Assembly (NCBI GenBank): GCA_002007465.1
Contig: LNAC01000001.1
Location: forward strand, 9,821,548-9,885,547
Direction of reading: 5' to 3'
Length of the DNA stretch: 64,000 bases
From: Ailurus styani
Taxonomy: Eukaryota > Chordata > Mammalia > Carnivora > Ailuridae
Shown here: one piece after another, positions 12,401 through 23,290 of the stretch
How the letters are laid out: each line of letters opens with the position of its first letter
Position numbering within the stretch: position 1 is the stretch's first letter
Program-made: the position numbers and the translations under genes
The notes under the pieces: model-generated
What the model was told of the DNA's origin: nothing
The model's database searches: none
Seen by the model: the letters and a program-made list of their open reading frames with translations, nothing else

Positions 12401-12739
12401 AGCACTCCCTTATTTTCTGGCACCACAAGATGTTCCTGGCTCATCCTGTACTTTCTCTGCCCCAGCCCTGCAGTCACTGGGTGACTTTTACGTGGGAGTA
12501 ACTATGGAGCATCAAGTCCTCTTTCATTTAGCCTTCAATTCAGATCCACTTTATTCAGAGCTTCGTGCATGGCTGGGAGGCTTGGTGGCCCGTTGCATGG
12601 CACCTGGAATCTGTCAAAGATCATTTCAATCACACATGAACACTTGAGCCCACCTGCGAAGTTCCGAGATCTCTTTCACAGCGCGGATGAAGGAGAGAGC
12701 CTGCCGCATGGGAAGACCTGGTTTAGGGGCATCTCTACC
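9441..12739. other. Mostly unique non-coding stretch, no gene seen
   Basis: Two short L2-like pieces can be seen. At about 9940-10010 (minus, 'caacatttattgaatacctg' then 'ctgtgttcagacactgtctt') and about 10310-10370 (plus, 'gaacgtaaatatttattgtg'). The block at 11230-11680 is listed separately as a possible conserved element. The remainder has no named repeat, no CpG-rich start and no supported exon. Confidence 0.45.
11230..11680. other. Candidate conserved non-coding block
   Basis: This repeat-free sequence stays open in one plus-strand frame for 112 codons (11241-11579) but shows no recognisable domain. It ends in an A/T-patterned part with 'gtaatgatcagagccaggag' and 'attaattgtcgctcctgtac'. 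The unusual scarcity of repeat decay and mixed composition suggest constraint, but conservation cannot be measured from a single sequence. It could equally be neutral unique DNA or a non-coding transcript exon. Confidence 0.2.
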
Positions 12740-12900
12740 ACCTCGCATCCTTGTGTCCTCACACAAGTCACACTGCCCCTCCACAGAGGGACCGAGTTTG
12801 ACTAAGCCTACTACTCACGGACTTCCTGTGAGGATCAAATGAGCCATGCGCGATAAAGCTTTATAAACTGTAAAGTGTTGTAAAAATAAGAACCGTTAGT
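12740..12900 (+). repeat. MIR SINE relic
   Basis: The central part reads 'tgtgtcctcacacaagtcac' followed by a MIR-like right half: 'tgtgaggatcaaatgagcca' and 'aaagctttataaactgtaaa', which then runs into gtgttgtaaaaataag. The order and spacing fit MIR in plus orientation. It is strongly diverged and the ends are fuzzy. Confidence 0.65.
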
Positions 12901-12959
12901 GTCTGTGTTTCTATGATCACTTATTCATTGTGATCCTGGTGGAGTTAGAATAAGCCAGA

Positions 12960-13080
12960 AAGATCATCCCGTCCAGCACCTGTGCTTTACAGGGGGGAGC
13001 AGCAGAGCCCGGACAGGTGAGCGGATTTGCCCGAGACTCCAGGGCAGAACCGGGCCCAGCACCTAACCCCTCGTTGTGTT
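12960..13080 (-). repeat. Probable MIR relic (reverse)
   Basis: The plus strand reads 'tgctttacaggggggagcag', then 'gtgagcggatttgcccgaga', 'ctccagggcagaaccgggcc' and 'cagcacctaacccc'. This corresponds to the reverse-complement MIR order (detection of remaining template, 'acttgcccaaggtcac', 'agccgggattcgaaccc'). It is short and diverged. Confidence 0.5.
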
Positions 13081-14744
13081 CTCCTCATCACAACATCTAC
13101 TTATGCAACTTTTCCATCACCCAACCAGGGAGGAGCTCCATGACTTTCTTTTTAATACCTCCTTCCTTCTACAATAGAATCAGGTAGACTAAGGAAACAC
13201 ACTGCCAGGGTTAGCTTTAGAAGTGTTGTTACTTTAAAACTTTCCTGTATTCATTTTCCCTTTAGCCCTGGCTCCCTAGTCGGGTAGAGCTAACTCATCT
13301 CTGTAAGAACCAACACAAGATAAGTTATCTCTCTTCTCAGAAAACGACTATCTGAACCCGGTTCTGGGAAGTGATTCCGAGTCTGCTGTCTGAGGGGCTC
13401 CCACAGACCGTGGCAATGACTGACACCAGACACCCGCATATTTAGAAACAGGGAGGTGATTGCCTATGTGTTTCCCATTTCTGTTCCAGATGTTTAGGAT
13501 CATGAAGACAGTGTCTGTGTCTAGAATATCAGGGAAGAAAAGGCTTTATTTTAAAAAATCATACATATTTTCATAGTATCTCAGAATATGGCTTTTTTTT
13601 TTATTTCCTGAGATGTTTGTTGAGAAGGAAGTTGGAAAACTTTAGAAATGTTTGCTTTATTGGATCCCAATCTCAAGAATTGCCCCGTTAAAACCAGAAG
13701 TGGGCACCTGTTGTCCTATGGTGTTCAGTATCCCTCTTTCCATTAGGCAATTGCTTTCCCATCCCGTGTAAGATCTGGGCAGTTTTTGGTTGTGACACCC
13801 TGCCCCTCCCCTGACTGCAGATTTGCATATGTGACCACGTCTTGCTAACCTTGGCACCCCCCCCTTTTGTCCACGGTCATCGAGGAGGACTGATCACAAT
13901 ATCTGTACTCTTAGATTCCACTATACCTGAACTGGACTGCAGGACTTCATAGTCAAGTAAACCAATAAATTCCTCCTTTGGTTAAACCAACTGATTGGGT
14001 TTCTGTCTCTTGCAACCAACCACCAGCTTCCAGATGAATTCCAGGCCCTTGTCTTAGGAATTGTCCATTTTCCTTGCCTATTGAAGGCAACCGATAAATG
14101 CATATTGAATATGTAAGTGAGTACATCGGGGATAAATATCACAGGCTTTTTAGTCCAAATATGTGAGCCTGTGGTTTCAAACTCCTTTTTTCCCCCCTTT
14201 TTTTCCCCATTGGTCATTTATCAGGGTACAAGAGAAAAATGAGGGGATGGAATAGTTTATTTTTGAATTCTCCGTTAGCAGCGACATAACTCAAAGAACA
14301 AGAAGAAAGACAACGAAGGTATCTGAATAATTCACAAACTGGATAATTAGCCTGAATGGTTAACATTAACAGAAGTTGCACTGCTCAGGACCCCTTTGTT
14401 CAGCCAGTAGTTACAATCTGTCTCATTTCATTACATCAGATTTTTAATGAGAAGGGAAGGAGGGGGAAAAAAAGAGACACTCATATGTTGGAGTCTCTAC
14501 TACTTGCCAGACATCAGCCTGGAAAGTGGGGCCAGATTCACAGGCAGGACCCGTGTAGTCCCACTGGGCTTAGAAAGGCCCTGCACTGGGTTCAACGCTC
14601 TGCTCTCGCCAAGTTGTAGTTCTTAGTAACTTTGAACAAGTCCCACAGTTTCGCTTTTCACTAGGCGTTAGAAATTCTGTAGCCAGCCCTGCTGGAAACT
14701 TTGCTTTCTCTCTACTAATTCCCATATCAGCCCAAGGACACTGT
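13081..14744. other. Non-coding stretch with one ancient repeat, no gene seen
   Basis: The part at about 13790-14030 resembles an ancient mammalian repeat in plus orientation: 'gtaaaccaataaattcctcc' is followed by 'tgattgggtttctgtctctt' and gcaaccaaccacc. A similar family seems to be present at 29390-29960. The family is not named with confidence. The rest is unique sequence with short homopolymers (T-rich at 13591-13600 and 14187-14211). No exon is supported. Confidence 0.4.
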
Positions 14745-14870
14745 GTCATTTACCCTGTCTTTCTAGAAGGAGAACAAGGGTAAGTGACTGGCCCACGGTC
14801 ATACTAAAGAGCCAGGATCTGGACTCGTGTGTGTTTGGCACGAGAGCCTCTGAGCTTTCCTCTGCCTCCT
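14745..14870 (-). repeat. MIR relic (reverse)
   Basis: The plus-strand phrases 'aacaagggtaagtgactggc', 'ccacggtcatactaaagagc' and 'caggatctggactcgtgtgt' are the reverse of the MIR core (acttgcccaaggtcacac, agctagtaagtggcagagcc). Only the central part is recognisable. Confidence 0.6.
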
Positions 14871-15079
14871 CTGCTCACGCACAGGTAATAAGAGGGGTCC
14901 CGCCTTCAAGGACCTTCATTTAATATCAGGCAGATAACATGGAAAGCATGAGGTCGAGTGAATTCAAGGATCCTCCAAATGTGTGTAATTGGACTAGAAA
15001 CTTCTCAGTTCTTTTTATTCATTTATCTGGCCCATATGTTTTGAAGGCCTAATACTGGTCAAGGACTTTACATGCATTT

Positions 15080-15210
15080 ACTCATTCAATAACAGATGTT
15101 CTTTAAGCTCCTGCTCTGTGCCAAGCCTGGTTTGAGGTTCTAAGAATAAGGCAATGAACAAAGTCAGCAAGATCCTAGCTTTCATACAGGTTACCTGCAT
15201 GTGAGAGAGG
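15080..15210 (-). repeat. L2 LINE 3'-end relic (reverse)
   Basis: The plus strand reads 'tactcattcaataacagatg', 'ttctttaagctcctgctctg', 'tgccaagcctggtttgaggt' and 'aggcaatgaacaaagtcagc'. This is the usual reverse-complement 3' end of L2 (tcattcaacaaatatttattgagc, then tgccaggcactgttctagg). It is a clear but short relic. Confidence 0.75.
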
Positions 15211-15420
15211 ATCTGTGGGGAAGGCAGTGGAAATTGACAGCAAATGAGTTCACAAACTGGATGAGGTAGGATGGGATCATCACAAGGAAAGAGATATACA
15301 GCACGTTTGAGGCAGTGTGAGCAGGGGCTCATCTCTCCAAGGAGTGCATATTTATGCTCAATCATGCTTGGAGACCCAGCCATGGGGGAACCCAGTGTAA
15401 GAAGCTTCTCGAAGAAGCAA

Positions 15421-15445
15421 GGGTGGGGGGGGGCGGGGAGGGGGG
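15421..15445 (+). other. G-quadruplex-prone tract
   Basis: Four or more G-runs sit with single-base loops: GGG-T-G9-C-GGGG-A-G6. This satisfies the classic intramolecular quadruplex pattern with the shortest possible loops, which is the most stable class known. No transcription start or gene is recognised beside it. It may also be length-polymorphic. Confidence 0.85.
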
Positions 15446-15494
15446 AAGTCTCTGGGGCTGCAAACAGCTCATCAGCTCACACTGATCCTTAACA

Positions 15495-15620
15495 GGGCTC
15501 ATTGCGCAGATGAGAAAACGGAGATGTGGGGAGGTAAGGAAATTTTCCAGCGTCCCGGTGAGTGGGAGACTGAGCACGACATTCCGTGTCCTGAACCCGC
15601 AAGCAGAGTGGTCCGTTCTG
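15495..15620 (-). repeat. Probable MIR relic (reverse)
   Basis: 'ttgcgcagatgagaaaacgg' and 'agatgtggggaggtaaggaa' correspond to the reverse MIR phrases (ttacagatgaggaaactgag, gctcagagaggttaagtaac). 'tgtcctgaacccgcaagcag' corresponds to the far end. It is GC-rich and diverged. Confidence 0.55.
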
Positions 15621-16189
15621 GCCTCCTTGGAGCTATCAGCACGTGAAGGAACTTGTGTTAGATGGTGGCAGACCTTGGAGGCGCAGGCACACAGATCTGA
15701 ACCAAGTCCTCTCTGACCACAAAAATAATGCCTGCAGATCTGCATCACATTTTCCAGTCTTCTGGGTTTTTTTTATTTTTAATTGCCCAGTGCAATTTTT
15801 TCCCCAGAGACCCACTCAGTCCCAGTGGAAGGTTACAGTTCAATTTGGGGTGACAGTGGGCATAGCTCAAATAGACAATCTGTTGCTCCTCACTTAGTAT
15901 AGCGTCTCTTACCTCAGTTTTGGGGGCTCCAGTGCTCTGATAGTCCCTGCTCTGGTAGAATGGCCAGATGTCAGCCTGGACCACCTGCACCCAGTGGGAG
16001 GCTCAGGGCACCCAGCCCTGATCAAGGAGCAGACCCGCTGCCACCTCGGATTTGAACCACGTCCTTGGAAAGCTCTGCCCCCGTCGCTAAGTGGATTAGG
16101 AAACTGAGAGGGACTGGTGATAAGTGTGACCCTGTCGCCACATTTCACCAAAAAAATGACCAGAGCCCCATCAAATTTTAAGTCCCATC
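15621..16189. other. Non-coding stretch, no gene seen
   Basis: Unique sequence of mixed composition. The part at about 16010-16090 ('cccgctgccacctcggattt' then gaaccacgtccttgg) may be a further MIR-like scrap but cannot be called. No exon or RNA gene was found. Confidence 0.35.
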
Positions 16190-16600
16190 AAAGAAAAAAA
16201 AATCTTTGCATTTATTGCCTGAAATTACTTTGGCTGGGTTTTAAAACCAGTACCAGCTAATAATAGTAATTATTATGGATGTTTAAACATAAGATGCAGT
16301 CACTTAAATAGTGAATATTAACAATCACCATGCAAGATAATAAGATGATATAGACCTTCAATATGTACTTGTGATTTAGCTAAATGCACTAAAATTTGCA
16401 TTTGTGTTTGTTTCCAATCACGAATTTCAGTGCTTTGTATTAATTATTGGGCCATATCATTGCTTTATTGCTTTTGGCTATAAGATTTATTAAACAAAAG
16501 CATGAGTAAAGTGTGATTTTTAAAGTATGTCATAAAAATCTCCATGCCGTAAAGCTAGAGTGGATTCCTGGGTGTAAGAATTGCTATTTTTGATAGTTTC
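16190..16600. promoter_or_regulatory. Candidate AT-rich developmental-enhancer-like block
   Basis: A repeat-free, AT-rich block with several textbook transcription-factor words. There is a homeodomain core TAATTA at 16267-16272 and again at 16441-16446, and a perfect POU/octamer word ATTTGCAT at 16394-16401. Related 'tttgcatttattg' (16205 onward) and 'accatgcaagataataag' stretches lie nearby. Density of such words in unmutated-looking unique sequence is a common property of conserved enhancers in gene deserts. Function is inference only, since such words also occur by chance in AT-rich DNA. Confidence 0.25.
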
Positions 16601-16913
16601 ATAAAATATTTGGTATTTGAAGTTACAAGGCTGTCTTAAAGCCAGCAGCCAAGAACAGTCACTTCTGACTTTTGATGTGGAGGAAGTAAAGAAAGAAGCT
16701 CTGAGAGTTGCATACGCGACCTGTTCGGCATACTCTCTCTTTTCCGGCACTATTCTTGGGCGGGTATGAGCTAAAATGTCCTTTAAGAAATGTCAAATGT
16801 GTTCGCCAATATGTGATCCAGTTTGGACTTTGTAAAGATAGAAGAGGTGTTTGTGCTCAACTGTGTTTTATTGGAGCTGGATGAGCAGCCTTCTTTTAGC
16901 AATTCACATTACA

Positions 16914-17100
16914 GGGCTCCTGGGTGGCTCAGTCCGTTAAGCGTCTACCTTGGCTCAGGTCATCATCTCAGGGTCCTGGGATCAAGCCCCGCATCTGGCT
17001 CTCTGCTCAGTGGCAAGTCTGCTTCTCCACTTCCCTCTCCCTCTGTGATCTTTCTGGTTCTCACTTTCTCTCAAATAAATAAATAAAATCTTAAAAAAAG
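16914..17100 (+). mobile_element. CAN SINE (arctoid type)
   Basis: Starts gggctcctgggtggctcagt, followed by ccgttaagcgtctaccttgg, which is the older arctoid head rather than the young mustelid one. It contains 'ctcagggtcctgggatcaag' and ends in (AAAT)n, 'aaaatctta' and A-rich tail. No clear target-site duplication was found. Confidence 0.95.
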
Positions 17101-17479
17101 AAGGAAGGAACATTTCTTGATGTTGCATCATAGACTCCATGGACAACATGTGTAGTTAATTCTAGGGGGCGACGGGTGGGTGGAGTCAAGAAGTACTATT
17201 ACTAATCCCCTCCCACCCTTGCCACTTACGTTCTTCTGGTTACTGGAAGGTCTGCTTTGCATGTGGGTGCCTGGTCCAGGCTGAAAGGAGATTATGCAAA
17301 ATGTACCCCCACTGAAGGGATCTGGCACCAGCTACCAGTGACACTGGCCAATTTGGGAGTGACACCTCCAGTCAGATAGCAATCTTCTTTCTCCTCCCTC
17401 CCTATCTATTTTGAGACCCACTTGCACCTCCCAGCTTTCTCCTTATCACATCCTATGGATATTGATGGTACCCTACTTT

Positions 17480-18140
17480 TATTTTGCTCTGTGTTGATAA
17501 TTCACAGTGACCTTCTTGCAAATTACCACTACCCACTTGACCCAAGTTTCAAGTAATTATACCTCGTTTGGCTACAATTACGGGCTCACACCAGACTTAA
17601 CGCATGCCTGAACAGTCTGTAATGGCTCAGATTTGTGAGAAATGTCTAGTCGCTGGCTTTAACACGTGAGAAGAGGCTCACCCCGCGCTCGGCCCCAGTG
17701 CGGGTCATTGTTATGATCTCACAAACAATAGGCCATCTGAGCAAAGTGGCACCATCTCAGCTCTCAGCAGAGGGAACACACAGAGCTACTCTGAAACTAG
17801 CTCCCCAGCAGAAACTGAAATGTTCTGTTGAGCTTGCCCAATTAGCCACTTCGGGAAGCAAATTGGCAATAACAACAAATTGGGTCAAAAATAATTTTCC
17901 TACATATTTCTCAAGCTTCTTTCTTTCTCTCCCAGAGAAATGAAGGGAGGGGGGACGTGTGATAAAAAATGAGGACTCTCACACCTGCTCTGTAATTGCA
18001 CAGACCAGGAAAACCGCTGCGCTCAGCAACCCCGGCCACAATTCCCAAACACCTCTGGGCTTTGTGCCTTTGTAGAATGTCCCTGCTCATTCTCTTCAGA
18101 TAATCACAAACTGAATCAGAATTATGCTCAGAGTGGTTCT
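17480..18140. promoter_or_regulatory. Candidate conserved non-coding block
   Basis: Repeat-free sequence with a high density of regulatory-looking words. Examples are 'caagtaattatacctcg' and 'gcccaattagccacttcg' (homeodomain-like cores), 'ggcaataacaacaaattggg' (ACAAT-type SOX words), 'aggaaaaccgctgcgctcag' (AACCGC RUNX-like) and 'cagataatcacaaactg' (GATA-like). The block lacks poly-A scars or repeat decay. This is pattern recognition only; cross-species alignment is needed to say it is constrained. Confidence 0.25.
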
Positions 18141-18320
18141 TTCCCACGGGCTCTGCTGTAATGGGGAGAGCCCGGGTTCAGCCACACGGCGTCAGATCAA
18201 GGTCATCTCGTGTTTTTGGCGTGCACGTGTTGATAGTACCCACATGGTTTCTGCTCCAAAGACAGTAGTTTTCTCTGATTAAATCGTGTTCCTTTTGCTT
18301 TGCAAGTTAATGTCCAGGCA

Positions 18321-18347
18321 GGGACGTTGGGGTGGGGGGCGTGGGGG
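18321..18347 (+). other. G-quadruplex-prone tract
   Basis: GGG-ACGTT-GGGG-T-GGGGGG-CGT-GGGGG meets the four-run quadruplex rule with loops of 5, 1 and 3 bases. It lies at the edge of unique sequence about 180 bp downstream of the candidate block at 17480-18140. No gene start is recognised nearby. Confidence 0.8.
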
Positions 18348-19414
18348 ATGCACCCGTCCCCACTCCAGGCCATGTAGAAGTTTGTGTTTCTGGGTCAGTG
18401 GATGTTGTCTTCCCTTTGCCATGCCTGGCAGGCAGCCTTTGGTGGAGGCTGCCTTAACACTGACATGTTTGGTAACTTGAGAAAGAGATGGAGCAATCAG
18501 TTATCTGCTTCCCTATCACTTAGCAAGCCTCGTGCCCAGAGTGGCCATCTTGAATTGATTGCTCCAGTGACACAAGTCAGAAGCAAGCTCCGTGCCAATC
18601 CTGTCTGCCAGCAGATGGCTCCAAATGAGGTCATTGTTTTGAGAGTTTCACAAAAGAACCCCGAAGAGCCTGCACGAACCCCTACGTGTGTTGGATCATC
18701 CAGAATGGTTGTGAGAAGAAAAATGGATTTGGACCAAAACTTTGGAAATGTGAACCACCACTGAGAGTCTCTCTCTGACTCCTCACATTTAGGGAAACCC
18801 CAACTGAGGCTGGAGAATATGGTTCTGATTCCCTCCCAGCCTCTCCTCTGCCCTGGGTGTTGGAACTGCTTGGGTGGCAGTGATGATCTGATTAGGGAAA
18901 GACAATTATCTCACACCTCAGTGATTACAGGCTCCATTGAGAAGCAACTTGGCAGCCCCTGGCTGATATTCTTGGAATACTGTGTTTCTCACCAATTCTA
19001 AGAGTGTATGCGTAGCAAGTCACGTGACCCCCAAGTAACATTGGAAATTCTAGAATTAAAACATCCTCTGGGACTCCTTATCATTTGGGTTGGGAAATTG
19101 GTCAGGCATATATCTTTCCAAGTTGTTTTCTAGGATGACCACTGTATCTTGGCTTCCAGAGCATGCATCCCTTGACAGCAACGCTTGCATCTTTAGCACT
19201 GATCCGACTTAACCATGTCTCTCAAGCTTGCTCCCAAAGAAGGCACATGTCCCTGTTTCAGATCTGTGTGCTCAGCAGGACTGGGGTCAAGAGGCATGGC
19301 ACTTTCCTCCTTCTCCTTGATGTGGCAGAAAGAACATTGGGTTAGAAGTATGTTTTCTACCCTTATGTTCTAGTTCTGGAAACTCATGAAGGCCAAAAAC
19401 CAGACCTGGTGTTT

Positions 19415-19855
19415 GTATTGGTTTACTATAGCTGCCATAGCAAAGTGCCACACTCAGGAAGTCAAAAACGACAAATATCTATTCTCTCACAGTTCGGGAG
19501 CTAAAAGTCCAAAATCAAGGGGTGAGCAGAGCTGCTGAACAGAGGATGAGTCTATTCTGTGCCTCCCTTCTGGGGGCTGCCAGAAATCCCTGGAGGCCTT
19601 GGCTCATGGAGGCATGACACTAGCCTCTGCTTCCCTCTGCACCTGGTATGTTTCCCCATGTGCCTCTGTGTCCAAATGTCTCTCTTCTTCTAAGGACACC
19701 CGTCACTGAATTAGGGCTCAGCTCTTCTGGTCTCACCTTATCTTAACTAATGATACCAGCAAAGACTCCATCTCCAAAGAAGGTCCATTCATGGGTACTG
19801 GGGTTGGGACTTGCACATGTCTTCTGGGAGGACCTAGTTCAAGCCCCTATAGGAT
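19415..19855 (-). mobile_element. Ancient MaLR-type solo LTR (reverse)
   Basis: The plus strand begins 'tgtattggtttactatagct' and 'gccatagcaaagtgccacac'. It continues 'ctctcacagttcgggagcta', 'aaagtccaaaatcaaggggt', 'tcttctaaggacacccgtca' and 'aactccatctccaaagaagg'-like phrases. This is the reverse complement of the MaLR/MLT1-class LTR (ccagaactgtgagaaataaa... gtggtactttgttatggcag). At about 440 bp the copy is close to full LTR length. No internal viral genes are present. Confidence 0.7.
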
Positions 19856-22054
19856 CTGATTCACAAATCCATCCCCAGCCCCAGCCACCCGCCTTTAGCA
19901 GATCATGGGGTTTCTAGGTCCATTTCCTTGTCCATGGAATGAGAACCCTTGACTAGGCGATCTCGTGTCGTGCTCACTGGGGTATAGTCTTGCTTAGGGT
20001 GTTGTTGCAATTGTCGGGGTAGGGACAACCCAGAAGGGACTTGAATTTTAAATGTGACCCTAAAGTTCTTTCAATACTTCACTTCCAAGCTGGACAATAT
20101 TGGCGAAGTGAGCTTCAGCTGAAATCCACCAAATGCTAGGTCTTCGGACCCGTGCATGGGATTTTATCACAGGCGTGCAGGACACAACTTTGGAGGAGCT
20201 AGTCCTCAGACACCGGCATTTCTCCCTTAACTTGGAGGGCTTAGAGGAAAACCCCTAATTTCAGAAAGACACGACAGGGCTGAGCAACTCAAAGTTGTTC
20301 TAGGGCCCGGGGCCAGGCCTCGCTGGTGTGTCCAGCAAGGAAGTCAGAGCTGAAAGCAACAGCCCAGGCTCATAGCGGCCCAGCGGTGCTGTCACCCCAG
20401 GTGCGCACCACCCCCCGCAACATTACTCTCCCTTTCCCTCTGTACAGTGATGCTTGTTTCTTTAGCATTTTTTCTTATTCCCGGGGTTGCAAAGCCCCAT
20501 ATCCAGTCCCTCAGAGGACTTCCTTTCACACCATTGGTTTCTACCCCCGCCCCCTTCCCCAGCCCATTATTCATCACAGTGCTTCATTTATTCTAGGAAC
20601 TGCTTCTGGGGTGCATATGAGCCAGGCCCGCGAGGGTGACGTGTGGGCTACGCAAGGGTGACTGCCACATGGACAATTTCTTCAAGGAGCTCGGTCCACA
20701 GGTGAGATGTCAAGTGCAAGGACGGAGACATGCGCAGGTGGGTGCTGAGTGCAGAAGATGAGCGACTAACCCAGCCCGGAACCCAGGAAGACTTCCTGGG
20801 GGAGGAGACGGATGATTCAGGGATATGGGGGAGTCATCAGTGATTTGTTAGGAGGGTGAGTCAGCATTCCATGCAGAGGGTGAAATGAGCAGACAGGAGG
20901 TGGGAACAGCAAGCTGAGCATTGTGTGGAGTTTGTCATCAGAAGGTGACTCCCTGTGCTTGGGCTCGCAGGTCATGAAAGCGGGGACAGCCTTGGAAATT
21001 GCTTCCTGCAAAGATGAAACTTCATCTTAGAACTGATTATAAAGGGGAGGCCAGGCTAGCCCCAGTCTGGGTGTGTTTCACTTCTAACTCTCTGAAGTGC
21101 GTGCGCAGCTGGAAAGAGTTTAAATACATGCGGTGATTGGTTTTTCTTGGTCTGAAGACCCTCACTGAAGAGCGTCGGTTGCTTCTGGGCTTTACCTTGG
21201 GGGGAGGTCAGTGGGCAAGCTGGAGGCAGCCCTACAACGTGCCACCCTGCCGGGTACATGGACCTGAACGAGGGGCAGCCTGTGGTGGGCGTTGGGGAAA
21301 ACTTCTTGTCCTCCACTAGTTAAGAGTCCGCTTGAAGCCTTTGTCTGTTCAGCCTGTGGGGGTCAAGCCTGTCCTTGACCCCATCTCCTGGGCAGTTAAT
21401 CCCGTCTCCGTCTTTCCTTCCTTGAAGACACCTTAGCTACTCTGAAGGGCTCTGCTCATCCCCATTCCCCCCTCTGTGATACCCCTGCCCAAAACCCTCC
21501 AGGAGAAATTAATAGGCACACCCCATAACCAGTGTTCTCTTGGTATGTTGTTCATAATAATAATAATAACTCACCATGGACAAGGCTGCTCAGACTTTGC
21601 ACTTGACCTAACTGTAGCGAGTATGCACATTCTCTTGTATAATGCACCTGCAAAACTTATGGGCATGAAGCTCTCAGGTCCGCCACTTTGGAGAGCATGA
21701 CTGGGGACGGGCTAGGCTGCCACGCTCTGTGTCCGCCATATTTACGCTGCTGCTGTCAGTCATTGGCTGGCAGAGTTCGGCAGAGATACAGACTGAAAAG
21801 TGTGGGTCTCCTCTGCTATGCAACACTGACTCCAGAGTATCCCACTTAATCTTTCTTAGAACTGCACAAAGGCCAAGACTCTTCCTGCCCAGCCTACTTT
21901 CCTTCTATCCCCCCTCCTCTGCGGGGGCAGCTACGTGGTGATCTGGTGATTCTGCCCCCTCCGCCAACTCCCCAGCCCCCAGGAACTTGCCAGCACAGCT
22001 GATCCAACTGTGTCTGCTTCTCAAAGGCCCAAACCAACAGTTGTCCAGTGACCC
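19856..22054. other. Non-coding stretch with a weak L2 relic, no gene seen
   Basis: About 20575-21030 resembles reverse-oriented L2 ('aagacttcctgggggaggag', 'attccatgcagagggtgaaa', 'tgagcagacaggaggtggga', 'gcaggtcatgaaagcg'), but divergence is high. The rest is unique, including a C-rich part at 20400-20560. No exon is supported. Confidence 0.4.
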
Positions 22055-22165
22055 CACCGAGAGGACCCATTTCTCCTCACTGCCCTGAGGTGGAAACTGA
22101 GGCTCAGGGGGATTTGAAACCAGGACTTCCTGGCCCCTCTATCTGATCTCTCTACCTTGCCATGA
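22055..22165 (-). repeat. MIR relic (reverse)
   Basis: 'ctgaggtggaaactgaggct' then 'cagggggatttgaaaccagg' and 'acttcctggcccctctatct' follow the reverse MIR order (aggaaactgaggctcagaga ... gattcgaacccaggtctgt). Confidence 0.65.
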
Positions 22166-22625
22166 GGTCTTGTCTTCCCTGGGCACTTGTTCCTTATGGG
22201 GAGCTTTTCTTGTGTTTATCTGTTCTTCCACCACCTTCCATGGTTTGTAGAGTCTTGGTCATCTTTGGAAGTCCAGTTCCTAGCCCAGTGCCCTACATAG
22301 CATGTGTTAAATTATTGTTTGCTGCACGAATGTATCCAAATATCTATTTACTGAGGCTTTCTGGTACCAGCTCCTCCAGAGAGCCTTGCTTGGTCCCCCC
22401 TCCCCACGGTGACAGCTCTGTCTTGGACCCCCACTGCTCTTACAATGCTTACCATAGCAAGGACTTCACTGTTCTCAAACAGCCCATGTGTTCTCTTCTT
22501 GTGTCTCCAAACAGAGGCATTCAGAGTCTAATCCTTAAAGGCAGAGATGGCGTCTGCTTCTTCAGTGTCCCACACAGGCACCATTTGGGGACATCTAGTA
22601 GATATTTGACCAATACTTTTTGATC
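22166..22625 (+). repeat. Two consecutive L2-like 3' ends
   Basis: The first piece ends with 'cctagcccagtgccctacat' and 'agcatgtgttaaattattgt' near 22340, and the second with 'gtgtcccacacaggcaccat', 'catctagtagatatttgacc' near 22615. Both resemble the L2 3' end (cccagtgcctggcacatagt, then aggcgctcaataaatatttg). Two separate insertions or an L2 with internal rearrangement would both fit. Confidence 0.5.
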
Positions 22626-23290
22626 AACTTTAACTCATTAATTTTTTAACTTTGTTACCCATTTCCCCTCTGTCCCTACCCCCACCCTGATGTAGACTAT
22701 TGGATTCCAAGGGTCTTTCAACTTCTGGGACTTGTTCTGTTCTGGTTTATCTTTATGCTCTAGGACATGCATTCTCATTGGGGGCGATATTGTCCTGAAA
22801 GGGGCAAAAGTTAGTTCTTGGGAGTGCTTTAGTGCATAAATGCACTTTTGGAAGTACATAAACAGATGTCCAGTGTATCTATGGTATTACAATTTCATGG
22901 GAAAAAGATTCTAGAATAAGCCTGAGAAAAGTCTTGTGGGAAGTGCTTCCGAAAAAAAAAAATTGTAAAAAGCTCCTTGTGGGCAGGTAGGTGGGGTGGC
23001 CTGCAAAAATGGGGAAAAAAGAAAAGACTGAGTAACACAAGCCTAGGTAGGAGTTAGATGAGACCATGGTACAGGGACCGTGTCTGTCTTGTCCCTGGGA
23101 ACCCAGTACGACCTATGGCAAAGAGTCCATAATCTTTATTGATTTACATTTATTAGGTAATTAATGTATTAATCTTTATTTATGGAGTGAATGAATGATT
23201 GACAGAGCTGGGGAAACTTTTGAAAATTTTGCTGCATTGGTTCTGCCTTGGAGTAGTCAGTCTGATAAAATGCCCATCACCATTTTTCCT
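22626..23290. other. Non-coding stretch with an L2-like end, no gene seen
   Basis: About 23065-23170 reads 'caccatggtacagggaccgt'-like L2 3'-end sequence in plus orientation ('ggaacccagtacgacctatg', then a cattta-rich end and 'gagtgaatgaatgattgac'). A run of ten A occurs at 22952-22961. No exon is seen. Confidence 0.4.

Larger units (their letters stand above)
17101..19414. other. Mostly unique non-coding stretch, no gene seen
   Basis: No recognisable repeat occurs over about 2.3 kb. It contains the candidate conserved block at 17480-18140 and the G-quadruplex tract at 18321-18347, both listed separately. A 126-codon open frame at 18384-18764 has no domain or signal that I recognise. Confidence 0.4.

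Noticed and set aside
18384..18764. Open frame of 126 codons with a plausible start.
   Set aside because: No domain or homologue recognised; it overlaps another open frame and shows no codon-like pattern I can distinguish from chance.
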